64,000 bases of DNA from JBIYSM02 sp044759095 (GCF_044759095.2 NZ_JBIYSM020000001.1:1-64000); one strand, 5' to 3'; positions 33,210 through 42,971 are shown, numbered from the stretch's first letter. The notes: generated from the sequence alone by a model not told the origin. Translations and numbers: made by a program.

Positions 33210-34619
33210 CTACAGCCACCGCAGTCCTTTGGGATAATGGTTTTTCAACTGACCGTCCGCCTGCTTTCCCCAGCCGAGTGAAAAACCGTCGACTGTCACC
33301 AGCGTCCAGCCGCCGCTGCCGTCGTGAGGCAGGCTTTCCCCGCGCAGATAGCGCTGCAGGTCAGGATCATCTGCGGAGAAATCGGCGCTGCGAACAGCGT
33401 CGTCAGCCGCCGCAGCCAATGCGAGGGCATGGGACGGTTCGAACCGATTTTTCTTCACGGTGCCCAGATGCAGACCGGCCCGCACCACTTTCAGCCCGCC
33501 GAGATCAAGAGAGGGTGCCGGAACGTGGTACAGCTGCTCGCCAAACAGGGTAAACGCGGATTCGTCCTGCAGTTGTTCGTGGATGGCCGGCACGTTTTCT
33601 GCGGCAAATGAACGCCATGCACCCAGCGCTTCTTTCCGTCCGGCAACTCCTGCTTTGGCTTTTTTCTCCTTGCGAGGGGACATTCGATCAACGCGTTCAG
33701 CATCCGCGCGTTTCCGCAATCTCGCGATGAAATGCCCTTCTCCCGCGAGCCGATGGGGCCACAGGCGTACTGTTTTCGCCAATTCCGGCTTGATTGGATC
33801 AGCCCACTCCGGGACTCCCGGCGAGAAGTATTCAGGGTGGGGCAGCGGCGCCAGTTCAAACTCCGGATGGTCTTCAAGGAATCGGACGATGGACTGTTCG
33901 TTCTCCAGCGGAGCAAACGTGCAGGTGGAGTAGACAAGGGTTCCGCCCGGTTTCAGCATGAGGGCGGCCGCTTCGAGGATGTCCAGCTGCATCAGATGGC
34001 ACTCTGTCACCTTTTCGACCGACCAGTCGTCCAGGGCTTCCGGCAGTTTGCGGAACATGCCTTCACCCGAGCAGGGAGCGTCCACCACGATCCGGTCGAA
34101 GAATTGCGGGAACCGGTCTGCAAGCCTTTCCGGCGTTTCGTTGGTGACGATTGCATTGCGAATGCCGAGGCGTTCGACGTTTTCGGAAAGAGCCTTTACC
34201 CGCACCGGATGAATTTCGTTGGCGATGAGCAACCCCTGGCCGTTTAGGGCGGCGGCCAACTGTGTGGTTTTTCCTCCGGGAGCGGCGCACAGGTCAAGCA
34301 CCGTTTCGCCCGGCTGCGCCTCGGCCGCCTCGGCGACGGACATGGCACTCGGCTCCTGCAGGTAGTAGAGGCCGGCGGCGTGGTACGGATGCTTGCCAGG
34401 ACGCTCCCCCTCGGGATAGTAGAATCCGGTTGGACACCAGGGGATCGGCTTCAGGGAGAACGGCTGCATCTCCAAAAAACGGGACGGTTCAATTTTCAGC
34501 GGATTTATGCGCAGCCCCTGCCAGGACGGGTGTTCGTAGCTTTTGGCAAAAGCGGCGTATTCGTCTTGCAGGAGCGTTTTCATACGCTCTTCAAAAGCAG
34601 GTGGGAAGTGAATGCTCAT
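33210..34619 (-). CDS. RNA m5C methyltransferase (RsmF/YebU, NOL1/NOP2/Sun family)
   Basis: A 469-aa S-adenosylmethionine-dependent methyltransferase making 5-methylcytosine in rRNA or tRNA. The SAM motif VLDLCAAPGGKTTQLAAAL is near residue 108; motif IV VVDAPCSGEGMFRK and motif VI VYSTCTFAPLENE bring the two catalytic Cys. The C-terminal ~150 residues form an RNA-binding extension as in RsmF, ending in GFSLGWGKQADGQLKNHYP. ATG 34619 follows TTTGGAGG on the minus strand. RsmF or a tRNA-specific relative cannot be separated by eye. Confidence 0.9.
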   Translation of the reverse strand: MSIHFPPAFEERMKTLLQDEYAAFAKSYEHPSWQGLRINPLKIEPSRFLEMQPFSLKPIPWCPTGFYYPEGERPGKHPYHAAGLYYLQEPSAMSVAEAAEAQPGETVLDLCAAPGGKTTQLAAALNGQGLLIANEIHPVRVKALSENVERLGIRNAIVTNETPERLADRFPQFFDRIVVDAPCSGEGMFRKLPEALDDWSVEKVTECHLMQLDILEAAALMLKPGGTLVYSTCTFAPLENEQSIVRFLEDHPEFELAPLPHPEYFSPGVPEWADPIKPELAKTVRLWPHRLAGEGHFIARLRKRADAERVDRMSPRKEKKAKAGVAGRKEALGAWRSFAAENVPAIHEQLQDESAFTLFGEQLYHVPAPSLDLGGLKVVRAGLHLGTVKKNRFEPSHALALAAAADDAVRSADFSADDPDLQRYLRGESLPHDGSGGWTLVTVDGFSLGWGKQADGQLKNHYPKGLRWL

Positions 34620-34707
34620 ATGTGCCTCCAAATGTCAGATTTTGTGATAGGCGCTAGAGGAAATTGGAGAATCGTGGCGAATCTTTCAGGTTGTGAGGTG
34701 ACGAACG

Positions 34708-35466
34708 TTGAAAGTTTCCCGTGCGGAACGATATCGCTCTCAGCGACGGGTCGACTCGGAGGTGGGTCGATTTTGGGTTATGGGTTTGCTCTTCTCACTT
34801 TTGGTACTCGCCTTTGAGTTTCTCATCGAGATTCCCGCCGAGGCGGATTGGCTGCAGGAGATGGAAATGGCCTTGTTCAGCGCCAGCTTTACGCTGCTCG
34901 CCTTTTACCTGTTGGGGTTGACGTTTGTTTTTTCACGCCAGCAGGAAGCTGGAAAAGTAAACCATCACATCATCATTTACGTGTGGTTGGGAGCGATCCT
35001 GTATCACCTGTTTTTGCTCATCAGCGGCATCGCGAATCAGCACGTGTACAAAGCAGGCATCATCTTGTTTTTAGGGCCATTATTTTTAACCATCTATCAT
35101 TTTATCACGTACTTGTCCGCTTTGCGCGAGGCTCGTCGCGAGCAGGAACTGGCTACAACCGCATCCTACGAACGGGCGGCGTATCAGCTGATTCTGGAAG
35201 GAACGAAAATATACGGCGAGATCAACCGATTGAAGGCGGAGTATCCGGAAGTGGAGCAAATGCTGAAGGCGAACGACTTCTACCACAAGCTGGAGCGATA
35301 TGCGCTGGAGATGCAGCAGTATCTGCAGGCACAAAAGTTTGAACGCAAGGATGTAGAGTTCCTGGAGGGTCATTACTACTTCCTGGAAAACCTGCTGACA
35401 TTGGTAAAACAGCATCCGGGTGTGAAGGAATCGCGCCTGTTCGCACACCGCGACGATGACTTGTAA
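34708..35466 (+). CDS. Membrane protein of unknown function linked to a soluble chemoreceptor
   Basis: A 252-aa protein with four hydrophobic segments (about residues 23-42, 58-76, 88-106 and 114-136), followed by a ~115-residue cytoplasmic helical, charged domain that looks like coiled coil. No family recognised. The start is TTG 34708 after GTGAGGTG. The next gene, a membrane-free chemoreceptor, begins 20 bases after the stop. The pair could be a split receptor, with this protein as membrane sensor and the second as signalling module; that is an inference from order only. Confidence 0.6.
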   Translation: MKVSRAERYRSQRRVDSEVGRFWVMGLLFSLLVLAFEFLIEIPAEADWLQEMEMALFSASFTLLAFYLLGLTFVFSRQQEAGKVNHHIIIYVWLGAILYHLFLLISGIANQHVYKAGIILFLGPLFLTIYHFITYLSALREARREQELATTASYERAAYQLILEGTKIYGEINRLKAEYPEVEQMLKANDFYHKLERYALEMQQYLQAQKFERKDVEFLEGHYYFLENLLTLVKQHPGVKESRLFAHRDDDL

Positions 35467-35486
35467 GGGAAGAGGGAGGGTCAAGC

Positions 35487-36422
35487 ATGTTCTGGAAAAA
35501 GAAGAAAGACGAGGCACTTCAAGAAGTGGCAGTAGCTGTAGCAGAACCTGAATACGATAAAAAGGAAGAGTTGAACCGTGAACTTCTGTCCCTGTATGAG
35601 CGGATGGGCGCACTGATTGATCAACACGGTGTGGTAAACGCACAGCACGGAGAAATTGCAAGGCTGGCGGCACGGATGAAAGAGATTGTGGGCAACATTC
35701 AAGCCATCAGTGAAGGCTCCGACCAGTCTGCCGATCAGCTGCAGTCCCGGGGCGAGCGGTTGACCTCCATCTGTCTGCAGTCGGTTGAGCGGGCGAACGC
35801 AGGCAAGGCAGCCATGGCGGAAGTGGTTCAAGTCATGACGCTACTGGAACAGGACTCGGCCAATACGTCTGCTTCCATGAGTCGACTGGAGGAACGCTCT
35901 TCGGAAATTACCAGTATCGTACAGGTGATCAGTGACATCGCCAACCAGACCAATCTGCTGGCCCTCAACGCAGCCATCGAAGCTGCCCGGGCCGGGGAAC
36001 AGGGCCGGGGGTTTGCCGTTGTCGCTGACGAGGTTCGGAAACTGGCCGAGATGACAGCCAACTCCACGAAAAACATCGCGTCGCTGATTGAAAAAATTCA
36101 GGAAGAGACAAAAGAAGCGCTCTCCAACAGCGCGAAGAGCACCGACGCCATCCGGACCGGCCTGTCCACCAGCAAGGATGCTTCAGAGAAAATGGAAGGC
36201 ATCGTCCGCGCCTTCCAGGAAGTAAATGGCGAAGTATCGGGCGTCATGGAGACCATTCAGCAGCAAAAGCGTTTTTCTGATGAGATTGCCGTTCAGGTTC
36301 ATCAAGCCAAGGAACTGCTGGACGTCATGCACGAAGAACTGGACTCCCATGTCAAAGAGGCGAGCGTCGTAGATCGTGAACTGGCGATCAGCTACCGGGA
36401 TGTAAAAAAATTGATGTCGTAG
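35487..36422 (+). CDS. Soluble methyl-accepting chemotaxis-type protein
   Basis: A 311-aa cytoplasmic chemoreceptor-like protein with no membrane helix. Residues 1-60 are charged; the signalling coiled coil carries the conserved tip TNLLALNAAIEAARAGEQGR near residues 153-172 and ends in a helical tail. It presumably couples to CheA/CheW to sense a cytoplasmic cue or a partner protein. It begins after GGGAAGAGGGAGG and lies 20 bases behind the membrane protein gene. A hairpin terminator follows. Confidence 0.85.
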   Translation: MFWKKKKDEALQEVAVAVAEPEYDKKEELNRELLSLYERMGALIDQHGVVNAQHGEIARLAARMKEIVGNIQAISEGSDQSADQLQSRGERLTSICLQSVERANAGKAAMAEVVQVMTLLEQDSANTSASMSRLEERSSEITSIVQVISDIANQTNLLALNAAIEAARAGEQGRGFAVVADEVRKLAEMTANSTKNIASLIEKIQEETKEALSNSAKSTDAIRTGLSTSKDASEKMEGIVRAFQEVNGEVSGVMETIQQQKRFSDEIAVQVHQAKELLDVMHEELDSHVKEASVVDRELAISYRDVKKLMS

Positions 36423-36445
36423 GACGCACATAAAAGGACGAAACG

Positions 36446-36482
36446 GCCCTCTCCCGGTCAGCATGCGGGAAGAGGGCTGTTC
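36446..36482 (+). terminator. Terminator after the soluble chemoreceptor gene
   Basis: GCCCTCT and CCCG pair with CGGG and AGAGGGC; the T-run is weak (TGTTCACTT). A plausible transcript end between convergent genes. Confidence 0.6.
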
Positions 36483-36534
36483 ACTTGGATCACGAATCGT
36501 GTTCGGCTGCAGAACCGAATAAAGCACCACTCAG

Positions 36535-38376
36535 TTAAAGGTGGGTTAAACTTACACGAAATTGAATCGTAAGAAGAACGGCAAATAGGAGCAACCCGGT
36601 AATATCAGAAACAATCCCATGACCAATCATAAGAATGGCTGCCGCTGCCATTAGGATTCGAACTAGGAATGGTGTTGGAGCTATCAAATAACCAACGAGC
36701 GCACCCGATAAAGCGATTAAACCGACTATCGTTTTTATCGTTATCCAGGCAATAGATATAGGCTCGCCGATTAATAAAAGCGCAGGGTTGAAAATAAAGG
36801 AAAAAGGAATCAAAAAACTAGGAATACTCAAGTAGAAAGCCAAGTAACCCGTTTTATTAGCCTTAGACTGCGCTATGCTTGCCGCACTATAAGATGCCAA
36901 AGCTACCGGTGGAGTGACCATGGACAAACAGGCCATATAGAAAATGAACATATGCACGGCTAGGGGCTGGAAACCTAACTTCGCTAATGAAGGGGCCAAT
37001 AATACGGAAGCCGTGATATAGGCGGATGTGGTCGGCATTCCCATACCGAGAATGATGCATCCGAAACACACAAATAAAACGGATATAATGGGTATTCCTA
37101 ATGAGTAATCAATGATGAAACTGCTGAACGTAAGCCCCAAACCGGAATGAATAATAACTCCGACCACGATTCCGGCTACAGCGCAAGGTATGGCAACCTG
37201 GATCGCTTGTTTAGCACCGCTAATCAACGAATCCATAATCTCATCCACTTTTAGTCTCGTTGATCTTCTTACATAACTGACGACCACAACGGAAATAATG
37301 GCCCAAAATGCGGATTGCTGCAGTGTTTTTCCTAAAAAAATGAAAAAGATCAGGATGACGATGGGCACAAGCAAGTGCAATTGTTTCAGCGGACTTTCGT
37401 GTGGCATTATGCTTTCCGCTGTCTTCAATCCTGATTTACTCGCTTGCAAATGGACAATGAGAAATAATGAAAAAAAATATAAAATGGCGGGAATAATAGC
37501 CGCTAATACCAGCATTGAATAATGGACACCTATGGTGTCGGCCATAATGAATGCTGCAGCCCCCATAATGGGAGGCATCATTTGACCTCCCGTTGAAGAC
37601 ACCGCTTCAACCGAAGCGGCAAAGGTCGGAGTATATCCGGCTCTTTTCATGAGCGGGATGGTAAAGACGCCGCTGCTTACCACGTTGCCGACGGCGCTTC
37701 CGCTTATCGTGCCCTGCAATGCGCTGGAAATCACTGCCGCCTTGGCAGGCCCCCCTTTGGACCGTTTGGTTAAACGGAAGGTAAGATCGATAAAAAGCTT
37801 TCCTCCCCCGGAATGATCCAAAAATGAGGCGAACAAGACAAAGTAGAAGACATAGTCCATAGAAACCCCTAGAGGAACACCTAATATTCCATCTTGCGAA
37901 TAATACAATACTTCCGTCAAGCGTTTAAGCGTGAGTCCTCCATGATGCAGAGGACCAGGCAAAAAAGTGCCTAAAAATGAATACGCAAGAAAGATCAGGG
38001 CAAGAATGGTCATGGACTTGCCAACGGTTCTCCTTGCGGCTTCCAATAGCAGAATCAGGATGGCAAAACAAAACACATAATCCAATAGGGTCAAATCGCT
38101 GACAAATTGAATGCGGGCCAGCAGCCGATCGGCCTCTATATAAATGTAAATCCCGGATGCCAGCGAAACCAGGGACATGAGATAGTCCATGCCTCGAATC
38201 AGGAAATATTTTGATTTTTGTCCTTTGCGAAAGACCACAAAGGTAAGTGCCAAAGCAAAAGCAAGATGAAGGGAAGATTGTATTTGCGAGGTTAATGGAC
38301 CCAATCCGGCAAGATAGAGTTGAAAGATTGACCAACTGAGGGCGATGATCGGCATCCACCCTGTATATTTTTTCAC
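36535..38376 (-). CDS. TRAP transporter fused permease (DctQM-type, TAXI system)
   Basis: A 613-aa integral membrane protein with roughly 16 or more hydrophobic segments. It combines the small (DctQ-like, residues ~1-170) and large (DctM-like) TRAP subunits in one chain, the usual form in TAXI systems. GSAVGNVVSSGVFTIPLMKR, VEAVSSTGGQMMPPIMGAAA and GMGMPTTSAYITASVL are conserved DctM-type signatures. It takes the substrate from the TAXI binding protein encoded just upstream (12 bases between). The T- and A-rich codons differ visibly from the G+C-rich neighbours, suggesting acquisition. Substrate unknown; TAXI systems are reported for glutamate and other organic acids. Confidence 0.9.
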   Translation of the reverse strand: MKKYTGWMPIIALSWSIFQLYLAGLGPLTSQIQSSLHLAFALALTFVVFRKGQKSKYFLIRGMDYLMSLVSLASGIYIYIEADRLLARIQFVSDLTLLDYVFCFAILILLLEAARRTVGKSMTILALIFLAYSFLGTFLPGPLHHGGLTLKRLTEVLYYSQDGILGVPLGVSMDYVFYFVLFASFLDHSGGGKLFIDLTFRLTKRSKGGPAKAAVISSALQGTISGSAVGNVVSSGVFTIPLMKRAGYTPTFAASVEAVSSTGGQMMPPIMGAAAFIMADTIGVHYSMLVLAAIIPAILYFFSLFLIVHLQASKSGLKTAESIMPHESPLKQLHLLVPIVILIFFIFLGKTLQQSAFWAIISVVVVSYVRRSTRLKVDEIMDSLISGAKQAIQVAIPCAVAGIVVGVIIHSGLGLTFSSFIIDYSLGIPIISVLFVCFGCIILGMGMPTTSAYITASVLLAPSLAKLGFQPLAVHMFIFYMACLSMVTPPVALASYSAASIAQSKANKTGYLAFYLSIPSFLIPFSFIFNPALLLIGEPISIAWITIKTIVGLIALSGALVGYLIAPTPFLVRILMAAAAILMIGHGIVSDITGLLLFAVLLTIQFRVSLTHL

Positions 38377-38388
38377 GTCCAGCCCCTC

Positions 38389-39465
38389 TTATTTTAAGAT
38401 TCCGACTTCTTTGTAGTACCGCACCGCTCCAGGATGAAGAGGAATGCCGAGCGAATCGGGATCGGCCGCCTTTTGAGGATCAAAATCCTCTACCGATTTA
38501 TGCCCGTAGACCAAGGCAGCTTTATTTTCGACAACAGCTTTGGTGATGGTGTAGGCCACTTCGTCACTCATGTCTTTGTGAGTAATATATCCTGTGACAA
38601 AGCCTACCGTATGAATATCCTCACTTTGACCTTTAAATTCTCCTTTAGGAAAAACTTCTTGGGTATATCCGTACTGCTTAAACAAATCCGTTGTGATATC
38701 TTCCAGGGGCAAAACGGCGATATCCGTTTGCAGCGCAATCTCCGTAATGACCGGGTGAGCTTTGGTCATAGCCAAAATATGCAGGTCAGCCGTACCGTTC
38801 TGGAATTTGGCTTTGATTACATCATTGGAAGTGAATTCCACAGAACCGCCAAAGCTTTTGATCATCTCATCGTTTAGTCCGTATGCTTGCAATACATGGC
38901 GGGTATTGAACTCCGCCAATGTACCCACGGTATTGGTAATGATTCTCACGGGAATTTTCTTTTCTTTGATTTGTGCCAAGGAAGTGAGATTATATTTCTT
39001 CAAAAATTCATCGCTGGCAATAATGCCTACATAATATTGATTTAAACCGCCCACCAGTCCGCGAATATCCTCAAACTTGTGATCGTAAGCAACGACACCA
39101 TCATAAGCCCATTTATTCGTGACATTAAAGCTGGTGGCAAAATCCGCTTCTTTCCGCGTGACCAATTCGACATTTCCGATGGCACCCGCATAAGGCAAGA
39201 TGTCCAGGTTTATTTTGATTGGTTTTGCCTCAGATAATATTTCGCCCAATGCTGCGGTAAACAGGTACACGGAGGTTTGCGTATTGCTGGTGGCCGCTTT
39301 TAAATTCACGGATATCGGCTGTCCGCTTGCACCGTTTGGGCTGTTCGCCTGTGAGAGGGCAGTGCCTCCTCCAGAATTTTGTTCTCCGCCGGCACAACTC
39401 GTCGAGATCAAGCTTAAACAGATGACGAAAATCAAAGCTAGCCAAGGAAAGGAAATCTTCTTCAT
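38389..39465 (-). CDS. TAXI-family TRAP transporter binding lipoprotein
   Basis: A 358-aa extracellular solute receptor. The signal ends in a lipobox LISTSC with Cys near residue 24. The TAXI fold shows in IPVRIITNTVGTLAEFNTRH, SFGGSVEFTSNDVIKAKFQN and the C-terminal PLHPGAVRYYKEVGIL, a typical TAXI ending. Its ATG overlaps the stop of the CapK-like gene (TGATG), so translation is coupled, and the permease follows. Ligand unknown. Confidence 0.92.
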   Translation of the reverse strand: MKKISFPWLALIFVICLSLISTSCAGGEQNSGGGTALSQANSPNGASGQPISVNLKAATSNTQTSVYLFTAALGEILSEAKPIKINLDILPYAGAIGNVELVTRKEADFATSFNVTNKWAYDGVVAYDHKFEDIRGLVGGLNQYYVGIIASDEFLKKYNLTSLAQIKEKKIPVRIITNTVGTLAEFNTRHVLQAYGLNDEMIKSFGGSVEFTSNDVIKAKFQNGTADLHILAMTKAHPVITEIALQTDIAVLPLEDITTDLFKQYGYTQEVFPKGEFKGQSEDIHTVGFVTGYITHKDMSDEVAYTITKAVVENKAALVYGHKSVEDFDPQKAADPDSLGIPLHPGAVRYYKEVGILK

Positions 39466-40691
39466 CAGAATTCCCCGCTCTCGTAATATATCTTTTTATT
39501 TTTGATCAGCCCGCTCAACAGTTGCTCATCGTTGGCTACCCAGATCACCTCAATCTCATTGAGCAGACGGTTGCGTATCATCGTGCCGATTTCCGGAATG
39601 CAATCCATGATTTCCTCCCTGATCGTCGAAATCAGGGAGTCAACCGCAGATTTGCTTTTGATATAAACGGTCAGCGAATTGTTTCGTACCTTGACCCGGA
39701 TCATCGCATCCTCGACATGCCGATAGACAGCCTGCTCAATATCATACAGGCTGATTTTTTCCCCGTGCTTCAGTTCGCGGCCTACCCGTTTGACAATAGA
39801 TTCAAAGCTCTGTCTCTCTGCACCGTTCACCATAACAGGACGAAAATCCCTTACGACGTCATAGGTCACAAAACGAAGGGCCGGAAATAATTTGCGATTG
39901 AGTGAAGTAAGCACCAGGATACTTTCGTTTTTGCCCAGCGGCTCGAATTCACCGCCTAATTCGTGCGTCGCGATTCCTTCCGCAAAAATTCCGTCGACAA
40001 GAATATACCTGTCAAGATGATGGGAGTAAGAAGCGATTAAGCCGAGTTCAGTCGAACCGTATGTGACCATAATGTCATGCGGCTCAATTCCGAACAGACG
40101 GGCCATATTTCTCCGCCACTTCGGCGTGGTGAATTCCCCGAGCAGAATCATCTTGCGGATACCAAACGCACGCGGATTCTCGGCGGCATATACGATATGG
40201 TCCAGAATAGAAGGCATCGTGTACAGCAGATCGGGCTTAAACGTTTGCAGCCGTTCTATGTGCCGCTCGATCGGCAGTTCAAAGGAAATGGATTCGTATT
40301 CCAATCCCAGCCGTGCGAATATGGCCGGAGAGTTGCTCATCACAACGCCGGTGGACCCACCCATGTCCGCCAAAGCCTTAGTGCACCCGCTTCCCGCAAT
40401 AAATTCGCTGTACAGCTTCACAATGATATTCATGCGGTGCCTGAGGTCTTCCTCAGAGAAAATGATAGATTTTCGCCGGCCCGAGCTTGTACCTGAAGTT
40501 TGGTATACGAATAGACTTGGATCGTTAGGTTGGTTGTAATAATAATTCTCGATCATTTCCGATGTCATTAGAGGCAAATCCTGCAAGCTGTCCATTTCTT
40601 CTGCTTTCTTTCCGCCGATCAAGCCTTTGTACCAAGGATATAACTCGCATACTTCCCGTACCTTATCCTGTAATGGATCCAATGGTATCAT
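39465..40691 (-). CDS. CapK/PaaK-like adenylate-forming enzyme
   Basis: A 408-aa member of the AMP-forming ligase superfamily, close to phenylacetate-CoA ligase and capsule protein CapK. The ATP loop is YQTSGTSSGRRKSIIF near residue 65; ADMGGSTGVV, TPKWRRNMARLFG and MVTYGSTELGLIASY give the active-site strands. The C-terminal lid (RQSFESIVKRVGRELKHGE onward) lacks the usual strong catalytic Lys signature by eye. It would activate a carboxylate as adenylate, with CoA or an amine as acceptor. ATG 40691 follows GGGAGG; an upstream ATG at 40736 does not. No CoA-pathway genes are nearby, so the CapK reading (polymer decoration) is as likely as catabolism. Confidence 0.75.
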   Translation of the reverse strand: MIPLDPLQDKVREVCELYPWYKGLIGGKKAEEMDSLQDLPLMTSEMIENYYYNQPNDPSLFVYQTSGTSSGRRKSIIFSEEDLRHRMNIIVKLYSEFIAGSGCTKALADMGGSTGVVMSNSPAIFARLGLEYESISFELPIERHIERLQTFKPDLLYTMPSILDHIVYAAENPRAFGIRKMILLGEFTTPKWRRNMARLFGIEPHDIMVTYGSTELGLIASYSHHLDRYILVDGIFAEGIATHELGGEFEPLGKNESILVLTSLNRKLFPALRFVTYDVVRDFRPVMVNGAERQSFESIVKRVGRELKHGEKISLYDIEQAVYRHVEDAMIRVKVRNNSLTVYIKSKSAVDSLISTIREEIMDCIPEIGTMIRNRLLNEIEVIWVANDEQLLSGLIKNKKIYYESGEF

Positions 40692-40751
40692 GGTTGCCTC
40701 CCGCGCGCTGCATACTGCAGTTTCTGAAATAAACAATTGCAGTTGAGCCTT

Positions 40752-41579
40752 TTAGACATAGCGACTCAAATCCAGAAATGAACCCAACCATTTCTGGAAA
40801 TCCAATGGACTGAGGAAATAACCCGATAATGGCACAAAGGTTAATTCGCCAAAATAAACTTTGTCATTTGTATGATAGAGGTCAACTCGTACATAGGGGA
40901 AGTCTTGCGAAAGTTGCTGGGCAATGGCCACCATCTCTGAGAAGCGTTTCGGTTTCTTCAGTGGTTGAGGGAATAAATTCACCCCAGTAAAATCGAAAGG
41001 TGGCTCTTTCCAATTCATGTCATACAATCGAACCTTTGGCTTGCTGTTAGCCGATCGACCTCCGATGACCGAAACAACCATTGGTTTTCCATGGAAACAT
41101 TGAATCTTGTAATCTTTCAGATCCCCAGACGGATCATGTAAATATTTTTCAATCATTGCGCGACCTTGTAACGGTTTATAATTGCGTTCTCCAGATAAAT
41201 CACAGTAATTGGTATTGAGCCACTTATTCATTCTTCTCCTGGTTTTGTACCAATTCAGTCGTGATTTGTCTTTGACAAGGATATTCCAACAGCTGCCATG
41301 GGTTGCTTTCAATGCGAATGATCGGGGGAGGGAATGTACTTTGATGTTATGTGCATTATCGTAAACACCAAGGAGTGGAACAAGATACTGTTCACCGATC
41401 CTCTCCTTTATAAATTGGCGAACCTCATACTTATCGGTATATTTTGCAAACCTCTCTAGTTTTCCATAGAGTTTAATCCATTGCAATTTCTCGGAAATAG
41501 TTTGGGGATTGCTTAAGTTGATGTCGTACCCGAATTTTTTTCTGAAATTTTTTATAATAAATTGAACGTCGTCCGCCAT
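40752..41579 (-). CDS. TupA-like ATP-grasp protein
   Basis: A 275-aa protein of the TupA-like ATP-grasp family, whose founding member helps make teichuronopeptide cell-wall polymers. SFALKATHGSCWNILVKDK near residue 85 is the ATP-binding core; RAMIEKYLHDPSGDLKDYKI near 140 and VRVDLYHTNDKVYFGELTFV near 232 supply the metal and nucleotide residues of the C-terminal lobe. Start ATG 41579 (AAGGGAAGTG upstream) is preferred to GTG 41600. It is the first gene of the four-gene minus-strand cassette, 60 bases before the CapK-like gene. In capsule loci such proteins occur with CapK-like enzymes. Confidence 0.8.
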   Translation of the reverse strand: MADDVQFIIKNFRKKFGYDINLSNPQTISEKLQWIKLYGKLERFAKYTDKYEVRQFIKERIGEQYLVPLLGVYDNAHNIKVHSLPRSFALKATHGSCWNILVKDKSRLNWYKTRRRMNKWLNTNYCDLSGERNYKPLQGRAMIEKYLHDPSGDLKDYKIQCFHGKPMVVSVIGGRSANSKPKVRLYDMNWKEPPFDFTGVNLFPQPLKKPKRFSEMVAIAQQLSQDFPYVRVDLYHTNDKVYFGELTFVPLSGYFLSPLDFQKWLGSFLDLSRYV

Positions 41580-41859
41580 AAATTGAACACTTCCCTTCAC
41601 ATTTCAAGAGCGTTTGCCAAGCTCAAAAACCATTTTATGCAGATAGCAACTTTTTGTTTTTGTCTCGCTTTAAAATCAACTCCTCGCAGCCTCAATGAAA
41701 CTCATCGTACCAAGCGCGATTGCATTTGCGTACTTTATGGGGGAAAAGCGTTTATGCGTTGCTCCGTGTTCTTGCAGGAGTAAACCCTTCCCATGTAATC
41801 TCAGGATAAAGACGAAATGCTTGCAATCGTTTTGAAACTCTGAAAACGGAGGGTAACGA

Positions 41860-42948
41860 ATGAGCACCGATTTCTTTCCGATTCAAGATTGGGACTACGT
41901 GGAGTTTTACGTTGGCAACGCCAAGCAAACCATGCACTACTTTACCAAAGCGTTTGGTTTCAAAGCGGTAGCCTACGCCGGTCTGGAAACCGGTTCCCGC
42001 GAAAAAGTGTCTTATGTGCTGAAACAAAATCACATCACGTTTGTCATCAGTGGAACACTGACGCCGAATAGTCCGCTTGCGGAGTTTGTAAAACTGCACG
42101 GCGACGGCGTAAAAGACGTGGCACTTCGCGTGGAAGACTGTGAAAAAGCGTTCCAGGAGGCGGTTGCCCGCGGAGCGAAGCCTGTCATGGAACCCACCGA
42201 GTACACCGACCAGTTCGGCACAGTGAAAAAAGCGACTGTCGCTACCTATGGCGACAACGTCCACTCCTTTATCGAACGAAAGAACTACAACGGACCGTTC
42301 TTCCCGGGCTACACCGCCTACGAGTCTCCGGTGCAGGCCCCGTCCACCGGCCTGATCGGGATCGACCACATCGTGGGCAACGTGGAAAACATGGAAGAGT
42401 GGGTTTCCTATTATGAAAAGGTGTTTGGATTCAGCGTTCTGCGTCACTTTGACGACGAATCCATCTCCACGGAGTATTCCGCACTCATGTCCAAAGTCAT
42501 GCAGAGCGGTACGGGACGCATCAAGTTCCCGATCAACGAGCCCGCTGAAGGAAAGCGCAAATCCCAGATTCAAGAATATCTGGAGTTCTATCACGGGGCG
42601 GGCGTGCAGCACCTGGCGCTGTTGACCAACGACATCGTCGAAACCATTACCCAACTCCGCGCGAACGGCGTCGACTTCCTGTATGTACCGGAAACGTACT
42701 ACGAAGATCTGAAACAGCGTGTAGGCAGCATTGACGAGGACATCGAGCAGTTGAAAAAGCTGAACATCCTGGTGGACTGCGACGACGAGGGCTATCTGCT
42801 GCAGTTGTTCAGCAAGCCGATCGTAGACCGCCCGACGCTCTTTATCGAAATCATTCAGCGCAAAGGTGCCCGCGGATTTGGCGAAGGCAACTTCAAAGCG
42901 TTGTTTGAATCGCTGGAACGTGAACAAGAGCTTCGCGGCAATCTGTAA
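41860..42948 (+). CDS. hpd: 4-hydroxyphenylpyruvate dioxygenase
   Basis: A 362-aa non-heme iron enzyme converting 4-hydroxyphenylpyruvate to homogentisate in tyrosine breakdown; homogentisate may also feed pigment. Two vicinal-oxygen-chelate halves are present. The iron ligands are His170 (GIDHIVG), His251 (VQHLALLT) and Glu330 (FIEIIQRKG). The C-terminal gate helix GARGFGEGNFKALFESLE is the diagnostic end of HPPD, separating it from hydroxymandelate synthase only by inference. ATG 41860 follows CGGAGGG. No homogentisate dioxygenase or fumarylacetoacetase is next to it. The 280-base gap upstream holds its promoter region; I see no clear consensus there. Confidence 0.95.
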   Translation: MSTDFFPIQDWDYVEFYVGNAKQTMHYFTKAFGFKAVAYAGLETGSREKVSYVLKQNHITFVISGTLTPNSPLAEFVKLHGDGVKDVALRVEDCEKAFQEAVARGAKPVMEPTEYTDQFGTVKKATVATYGDNVHSFIERKNYNGPFFPGYTAYESPVQAPSTGLIGIDHIVGNVENMEEWVSYYEKVFGFSVLRHFDDESISTEYSALMSKVMQSGTGRIKFPINEPAEGKRKSQIQEYLEFYHGAGVQHLALLTNDIVETITQLRANGVDFLYVPETYYEDLKQRVGSIDEDIEQLKKLNILVDCDDEGYLLQLFSKPIVDRPTLFIEIIQRKGARGFGEGNFKALFESLEREQELRGNL

Positions 42949-42971
42949 AACAATCAAATTCTTGTGTAGGT

